A DNA stretch of 47,198 nt from a virus, in the IMG/VR virus record IMGVR_UViG_3300024352_000038, positions 1 to 47,198 of that record, one strand, 5' to 3'. Made by a program: the position numbers and the translations under genes. The stretch's first letter is position 1. Every line of letters begins with the position of its first letter. Below the pieces are notes generated by a model. The model worked only from the letters and a program-made list of their open reading frames with translations. It did no database searches and was not told the origin of the DNA. Below are positions 46,725 through 47,198 of the stretch, piece after piece.

Positions 46725-47198
46725 TGGAAGACATAACGCAGATTGAGTGGGTCGAGATACCCGATGAAGAGGGACGTGTACATCTGTACCATCCAGAAAC
46801 AGGCGAGTGGGCCGGCCCCAAAGGGGGCTGGCTTCCAGCCAGCATTGAGACGGATGATGACGTACATGTCGTGATGCGTCTGCATGCCAAGACTTGTGCG
46901 CAGATTAAGGCACAGCGCGAAGTTATCAAGCGCATCGTTGAGCAGGAGAGTCGCATGCTTCGCGGACTAACATCCCGCATCGAACGCATCGAATCCATGT
47001 ACGCAGAGCAGTTGGGTAATTGGGCTGAACAGAACTTGCCACGCGATAAGAACGGCAACCTTCGTACCAAGACCATGAAGTTGCCATTCGGCGATATTGT
47101 CCTACGCGAAACAAAGGACAAGGTCGTTGTCACGAATCCTGAGTCGGCGATCCTGTGGGCAGAGGATTTCTGTCCCGCCGCAGTCTCGGTGAAGAAAA
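46724..47198 (+). CDS. Gam-like host-nuclease inhibitor candidate, partial
   Basis: The TAATG overlap marks the start; the frame stays open to the window edge (158 codons). After a ~50-residue N-terminal part, a long charged helix (QIKAQREVIKRIVEQESRML and RIERIESMYAEQLGNWAEQN) is followed by RTKTMKLPFGDIVLRETKD and AEDFCPAAVSVKK, the outline of Mu Gam-like proteins that shield DNA ends. Next to ERF, this is the expected pairing. The C-terminus is outside the window. Confidence 0.75.
   Translation, partial: MEDITQIEWVEIPDEEGRVHLYHPETGEWAGPKGGWLPASIETDDDVHVVMRLHAKTCAQIKAQREVIKRIVEQESRMLRGLTSRIERIESMYAEQLGNWAEQNLPRDKNGNLRTKTMKLPFGDIVLRETKDKVVVTNPESAILWAEDFCPAAVSVKK

Noticed and set aside
46080-47133. 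Minus-strand frames opposite the ERF and Gam-like genes
   Set aside because: They run against clear homologues on the plus strand and have no start signals.

Overview
The window is part of a tailed double-stranded DNA bacteriophage genome; both ends cut through genes. The left 28 kb carries a complete head and tail module on the minus strand: terminase, portal, scaffold, HK97-fold-type capsid, adaptors, fibre proteins and a large nozzle-like protein. There is no tape-measure gene, and several large Ala/Gly/Gln-rich proteins lie downstream of the tail genes, so a short-tailed (podovirus-like) virion is the best inference. The host is bacterial, because most genes have Shine-Dalgarno sites, but it cannot be named from the sequence.

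Layout. (1) 1-24,840, minus strand: genes packed head to tail, mostly with 1-4 base overlaps (ATGA, TAATG, TGATG), read in the order small terminase, large terminase, a 47-aa membrane protein, portal, scaffold, capsid, adaptors, two small membrane proteins, fibre/spike proteins, nozzle, internal-virion candidates. (2) 24,862-25,119: an isolated plus-strand DUF3310 gene divergent from the terminase operon. (3) 25,078-28,450, minus: basic proteins, including two paralogues, a Lys/Glu/His repeat protein, a 29-aa Cys-rich peptide and a DUF6321-like protein. (4) 28,514-29,854, plus: dut, thyX and a LuxR-type HTH regulator, closed by a strong terminator. (5) 29,884-35,445, minus: SSB, CHAP endolysin, SNase-like nuclease, DUF5872-like protein, HTH regulators, an MT-A70 adenine methyltransferase, and four small proteins with the sequence pattern of the DUF2829/Tad2 (Thoeris anti-defence) family. 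(6) 35,446-43,831, plus: small unknown genes in a visibly more G+C-rich tract full of hairpins, with about 1 kb (36,754-37,811) nearly free of genes. (7) 43,832-47,198, plus: recombination module with a VRR-NUC nuclease, an ERF single-strand annealing protein and a Gam-like protein.

The most unusual signals are regulatory or structural. An octamer GCAAGTAT and its relatives (GCAGGTAT) recur in gene-start regions, and twice form inverted pairs that overlie start codons. A -10-like hexamer sits 5-7 nt before the start codon of at least six genes that lack a clear Shine-Dalgarno site, which predicts leaderless mRNAs. A localised family of perfect hairpins of the form stem-GC-GGNN-GC-stem fills 35.6-37.3 kb. 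Several genes below 60 codons were recovered from gaps by their overlaps with neighbours (22,210; 27,877; 31,724; 33,001; 36,617; 39,828; 42,894).

Functions given as family names rest on motif reading by eye; no database search was possible.
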